Both the position numbers and the translations under genes were made by a program. The notes under the pieces were generated by a model. The model ran no database searches. It worked only from the letters and a program-made list of their open reading frames with translations, and was not told the DNA's origin. DNA of 64,000 nucleotides, from NCBI GenBank assembly GCA_035651155.1, contig DASRGG010000002.1, positions 1-64,000 of the forward strand, given 5' to 3'. Positions 60,758 through 64,000 of this stretch are shown here, piece after piece (the stretch's first letter is position 1; each line of letters opens with the position of its first letter). This DNA is from CF-39 sp035651155 (lineage in GTDB: Bacteria > Chloroflexota > Limnocylindria > P2-11E).

Positions 60758-63487
60758 TCAACCGTTCGGATGCGGCATGTTCGGATCCATCGCGCCGCCT
60801 GCGCTCGCCAGCATCAGCGCGCCGGCGCCGATCGCAAGGGCGACGAGCGCGATCCCCACCAGATACGCGTAATCACCGACGACGCTCCGCAGCGACGGGT
60901 GCAGGATCTCCCGTGCGGAGGCCGGCCGCTTGAAGCCGCGCAGACGCAGCGCGTTGGTGACGACGCTGACGCTCGACATCGCCATCGCCGCCGCGGCGAG
61001 GACGGGGCTGAGCAGGACGCGGAACAGCGGGTACAGCGCGCCCATGGCGACGGGGATGAGCAGCACGTTGTAGGCGAACGCCCAGAACAGGCCTTGGCGG
61101 ATCACGGCCACGGTCTTGCGTGACAGGGCGATGGCCGTGACGATCGTGCGCAGGTCGCCGCCGATCAGCGTGATGTCCGACGCGGCCATCGCCACGTCCG
61201 TTCCTGTGCCGATCGCGATGCCCAGATCGGCCTGCGCGAGCGCCGGCGCGTCGTTGATCCCGTCACCGACCATCGCGACCACGCGACCCCGACCCTGCAG
61301 CTCCTTGATCTTGTCGCTCTTCTGTCCCGGCAGCACCTCGGCCAGCACGTTGGTGATGCCGGCCTCGCGCGCGATCGCCTCGGCGGTCGCGCGGTTGTCG
61401 CCGGTGAGCATCCAGACCTCGAGACCGAGCGCCGAAAGCTGCTCGACCGCGGCCGTGGATTCGGGGCGGATCGTATCGGCGACGGCGATGAGACCCGCGG
61501 CCTGCGTGCCGATGGCGACGTACATCGGCGTCGCACCGCCGGAGGCGATCTCCTGCGCGCGCTCGACCAGGCCGTCGAGCGTGACGCCGCTGTCCCGCAT
61601 GAGCGCGAGGTTGCCGAGCCGCACGTCGTGGCCGTCGATCCGCGCCCGCACCCCGCGCCCCGCGAGCGCCTCGAATGCCTCCGCCTTCGGCAGCTCGATC
61701 CCCTCCCCGCGCGCGTGCGCGACGATCGCCTCCCCGAGCGGATGCTCCGAGCCGACCTCGGCCGCCGCGGCGAGCCGCAGCAGCTCACGCTCATCGAGAC
61801 CGTTGGTCGCGACGAGCCGCGTGACGGCGGGCTTGCCGCGGGTGAGCGTGCCCGTCTTGTCCAGGACGATGGTGTCGATCTTGCGTGTCATCTCGAGCGC
61901 CTCGCCGCCACGAACGAGCACCCCATGCTCGGCCGCCTTGCCAGTGCCGACCATGATGGCCGTTGGCGTGGCCAGTCCCAGCGCGCAGGGGCACGCGATG
62001 ATGAGCACGGCGATGGCGGTCTGCAAAGCGAGCGTGAAGCGCGGCTCTGGGCCGAAGAGCATCCAGCCGATGAACGTGAGCGCCGCCACGACGAGGACCG
62101 CCGGCACGAAGTAGCTGGAGATGGTGTCCGCGAGGCGCTGGATCGGCGCCTTCGAGCCCTGCGCCTCCTCCACCATCCGCACGATCTGTGAGAGCGTCGT
62201 ATCGCGCCCCACCTTCGTCGCGCGGAACACGAACGAGCCGCTCGCGTTCAGCGTCGCGCCGATGACCTGGTCGCCCGCGACCTTGTCGACCGGGAGGCTC
62301 TCGCCGGTGAGCATGCTCTCGTCGAGCGCCGAACGGCCTTCGGTGATCACGCCATCCACGGGAACCTTCTCGCCCGGACGCACGCGCACGAGGTCGCCGA
62401 CGCGCACCTGCTCGATCGGGATATCCCGTTCGACGCCGTCGCGGATGACCCGTGCCGTCTTGGCCTGGAGGCCCATGAGCGCGCGGATCGCGGCCGAGGT
62501 CTGCTTCTTCGCGCGCGCTTCCATCCAGCGGCCCAGGAGGATGAGGGCGACGATGATCGCCGCGACCTCGTAGTAGAGGTGATATGGGAACCCCCAGGCC
62601 TCGGCCAGCGTCGGCCAGAGCGTCACGAATGCGCTGTAGCCGTAGGCCATGCTCGTGCCCATCGCGACCAGCGTGTTCATGTTGGTCGTGCCGTGGCGCG
62701 CCGCGGCCCATGTCGCCTCGTAGAAGACGCGGCCGGCCCAGACCTGCACGACGGTCGCCGCGATCAGGAGGGCCGGAGCGAGCAGACGGAGGTCGAGGCC
62801 GAGCGGGAGGTTCAGCAGCGCCATCATCACGAGGCCCAACACGAGTGAGACGCGCCACTTGCGGCCGAGATCGTCCAGCTCGCGCTGTCGCTCGCGGTCG
62901 TGTGCGTCCCCCTCGGCCTCTGCGGGCGCCGCCTCGGTCTCGACGGTTCGCGCATCGAGCGGAGGCGCTGGGAGCGCACCCAGCTTGTACCCGGCCTTCT
63001 CGACCGCGGCGCGGAGCTGGTCGATACCCGCCTTGGAGGGATCGAAGACGATGCGCGCTTTCTCGGTCGCGAGATTGACGCTTGCCTCCTGGACGCCGTC
63101 GACCTTGGAGAGCGCCTTCTCGATCCGACGCACGCAGGACGCGCAGGTCATGCCCTCGACGGGGAGGGTCAGCTCGCCGCCGCGGGAGTCCTGCACCTGC
63201 GCACTCGGCGCCGGCGCGATGGCCTCAGCCGGGACGCGCGGCATCTCGCGCACACCGTAGCCGGCCTTCTCTACGGCCTTCCGCAGCTGCTCGAGTCCGG
63301 CCTTCGATGGATCGAAGATGACGCGCGCCTTCTCGGTCGCGAGATTGACGCTTGCCTCCTGGACGCCCTCGACCTTGGCCAGCGATTTCTCGATCCGGCG
63401 CACGCAGGAAGCGCAGGTCATGCCGGTGACGCCGAAGCTCACAGCGGTCGTCGCCGCGGTCTGGCCCCGATCGGTATGAACGCTCAC
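60758..63487 (-). CDS. copA: Copper-exporting P1B-1 ATPase with two HMA domains
   Basis: The 909-residue pump has two N-terminal HMA domains (CASC at 25-28 and 115-118), then the CopA core: TGESLPVDK, ACPCALGLATPT in the sixth helix, DKTGTLTRGKPAV, SEHPLGEAIV and GDGINDAPALAQADLGIAIGTGTDVA. After the last core helices it has an unusual tail with another membrane span (YAYLVGIALVALAIGAGALML) and MDPNMPHPN. The two HMA domains are nearly alike. I chose GTG 63487 because AGGAG lies seven bases before it; another GTG six bases upstream is too close. It exports Cu(I). csoR2 is 10 bases upstream. Confidence 0.95.
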   Translation of the reverse strand: MSVHTDRGQTAATTAVSFGVTGMTCASCVRRIEKSLAKVEGVQEASVNLATEKARVIFDPSKAGLEQLRKAVEKAGYGVREMPRVPAEAIAPAPSAQVQDSRGGELTLPVEGMTCASCVRRIEKALSKVDGVQEASVNLATEKARIVFDPSKAGIDQLRAAVEKAGYKLGALPAPPLDARTVETEAAPAEAEGDAHDRERQRELDDLGRKWRVSLVLGLVMMALLNLPLGLDLRLLAPALLIAATVVQVWAGRVFYEATWAAARHGTTNMNTLVAMGTSMAYGYSAFVTLWPTLAEAWGFPYHLYYEVAAIIVALILLGRWMEARAKKQTSAAIRALMGLQAKTARVIRDGVERDIPIEQVRVGDLVRVRPGEKVPVDGVITEGRSALDESMLTGESLPVDKVAGDQVIGATLNASGSFVFRATKVGRDTTLSQIVRMVEEAQGSKAPIQRLADTISSYFVPAVLVVAALTFIGWMLFGPEPRFTLALQTAIAVLIIACPCALGLATPTAIMVGTGKAAEHGVLVRGGEALEMTRKIDTIVLDKTGTLTRGKPAVTRLVATNGLDERELLRLAAAAEVGSEHPLGEAIVAHARGEGIELPKAEAFEALAGRGVRARIDGHDVRLGNLALMRDSGVTLDGLVERAQEIASGGATPMYVAIGTQAAGLIAVADTIRPESTAAVEQLSALGLEVWMLTGDNRATAEAIAREAGITNVLAEVLPGQKSDKIKELQGRGRVVAMVGDGINDAPALAQADLGIAIGTGTDVAMAASDITLIGGDLRTIVTAIALSRKTVAVIRQGLFWAFAYNVLLIPVAMGALYPLFRVLLSPVLAAAAMAMSSVSVVTNALRLRGFKRPASAREILHPSLRSVVGDYAYLVGIALVALAIGAGALMLASAGGAMDPNMPHPNG

Positions 63488-63497
63488 GTGCACTCTC

Positions 63498-63758
63498 CTA
63501 ACGCCTCGCGATCTCGAAGATGTCGACCAGCTCTTCGCTCACCTGGTCGCCTGGCCCCACCTTGAAGCCGCCCGCGACGCAGCTCGAAAGATGCCCGCGC
63601 AGGAGCTCGGCCCCCAACTTTTGGAGCGCGCGCTCCACCGCGTAGGTCTGTTTGAGCACGTCGACGCAGTACCTCTCGTCTTCGACCATCTTGCGGATGC
63701 CGCGGACGTGCCCCTCGATGGAGGCGAGCCGCGTGCCGAGCTCCATCTTGTCATACAT
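63498..63758 (-). CDS. csoR: CsoR-type copper-sensing repressor (second copy)
   Basis: The 86-residue protein has the CsoR helices RLASIEGHVRGIRKMVEDERYCVDVLKQTYAVERALQKLGAELLRGHLSSC. Cu(I) ligands are Cys31, His56 and Cys60. It is much like the first CsoR (52211-52474), so the two may be paralogues from one duplication. ATG 63758 is preceded by AGGAGG at the right distance. A perfect C/G-tract palindrome lies about 40-60 bases upstream. It heads the copA-copZ-YHS run on the minus strand. Confidence 0.95.
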   Translation of the reverse strand: MYDKMELGTRLASIEGHVRGIRKMVEDERYCVDVLKQTYAVERALQKLGAELLRGHLSSCVAGGFKVGPGDQVSEELVDIFEIARR

Positions 63759-63795
63759 GTCCTCGCCTCCTACTACGCGCCCCCGTAGATCGGAG

Positions 63796-63820
63796 TATAC
63801 CCCTCCCCATGGGAGGGGGT
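63796..63820. promoter_or_regulatory. CsoR-like operator upstream of csoR2-copA2
   Basis: TATACCCCTCCCCATGGGA (63796-63814) is followed by GGGGGT. The CCCCTCCC and GGGAGGGG arms are perfect inverted repeats around CAT. This is the best of the three CsoR-like sites, and TATACCCC resembles known CsoR operator ends. It lies about 40 bases before the csoR2 ATG. Confidence 0.6.
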
Positions 63821-63852
63821 CAGCTCCCAAGGGACCGCGCCAGCGCTCGCCG

Positions 63853-64000
63853 TTACTCGACCACCCTGCACCCTGAGTCGACGAAGACGACCGGATGCCA
63901 GAGGTCGCCGATGCGCGCCTCGAGGCGATACTCGTCGCTGCGCTTAGTCAGGTAGAGAACATCGCGGGCGATCGGAATCGCGATAGCTGCGCGCCCTTCG
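63853..64000 (-). CDS. C-terminal end of an unidentified protein (partial at right edge)
   Basis: A minus-strand frame enters from the right edge and reads 48 codons to a TAA at 63853-63855. The text includes IAIPIARDVLYLTKRSDEYR and GDLWHPVVFVDSGCRVVE. It looks like strands of a small soluble domain. I do not recognise the family. It ends about 33 bases before the CsoR operator, so it is probably outside the copper operon. Confidence 0.5.
   Translation of the reverse strand, partial: EGRAAIAIPIARDVLYLTKRSDEYRLEARIGDLWHPVVFVDSGCRVVE

Overview
This 64 kb window comes from a high-GC bacterium with a compact gene layout. Many start/stop codons overlap (ATGA, GTGA), GTG starts are frequent, and Shine-Dalgarno sites of the AGGAG type can be seen. 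The gene mix is oligotroph-like: TAXI-type TRAP transporter with a fused permease, several peptide or amide scavenging enzymes, split histidine-degradation genes and a large copper-handling block. It fits a Chloroflexota lineage (Limnocylindria-like) or a similar soil or freshwater group. This placement is inference from gene content only; no rRNA or tRNA gene was seen.

Region 1 (1-8.7 kb) is metabolic. It holds a rhodanese, a DksA/TraR-like zinc-finger protein, a broken OmpR-type response regulator that has run into the 3' end of a DAHP synthase gene, a gamma-carbonic anhydrase, then hutH, a HAD hydrolase and tag as an overlapping set, and convergent E1-beta/E1-alpha dehydrogenase genes. Region 2 (8.7-12.4 kb) holds a secreted repeat protein divergent from a two-component system, followed by a small exported protein and a ferric-reductase-like haem membrane protein. 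Related CTAAGA/CATGA motifs lie around this region and again at 40.35 kb, in front of a membrane-anchored G1 peptidase.

Region 3 (12.4-28.1 kb) looks like one nutrient-scavenging locus built around a divergent promoter at about 19.0 kb. Leftward lie a RpiR-type regulator, a class III aminotransferase, a family 5 peptide-binding lipoprotein, a COG4280-like membrane protein, a small membrane protein and an amidohydrolase. Rightward lie a C45 acyltransferase-like hydrolase, a leaderless binding-protein-like gene interrupted by an in-frame amber codon, an MFS transporter and two Dpp-type permeases. An M19 dipeptidase, an alpha/beta hydrolase and hutU follow. No ABC ATPase gene for the importer is in the window. 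Region 4 (28-46.5 kb) is mixed: GT87 and GT39 membrane glycosyltransferase-like proteins, CDGSH protein, dCTP deaminase/dUTPase, thioesterase, TAXI-TRAP operon, S9 peptidase, GNAT, G1 peptidase, EamA transporter, isocitrate/isopropylmalate-type dehydrogenase, DODA dioxygenase, a broken DUF1761 gene, an FMN-dependent hydroxyacid oxidase and a cold-shock protein. A long inverted repeat lies at 35.6 kb.

Region 5 (46.5-63.8 kb) is a copper-handling island with every gene on the minus strand. It encodes two CsoR repressors with CsoR-like GC-rich operators, two CPC-type CopA ATPases and a third P-type ATPase with a CPD motif, a CopZ-like chaperone, three YHS proteins (one fused to a thioredoxin-like [2Fe-2S] domain), two cupredoxins, a two-domain multicopper oxidase, a DUF4396 membrane protein, a CcdA-like protein, a two-component system whose sensor carries a Met-rich stretch, small Met-tailed membrane proteins, and two small proteins that share an unusual CRCC motif. 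An apbE pseudogene borders it. Together the genes look like a sense, bind, oxidise and export programme for copper. The arrangement and the CRCC proteins are the most promising novelty.
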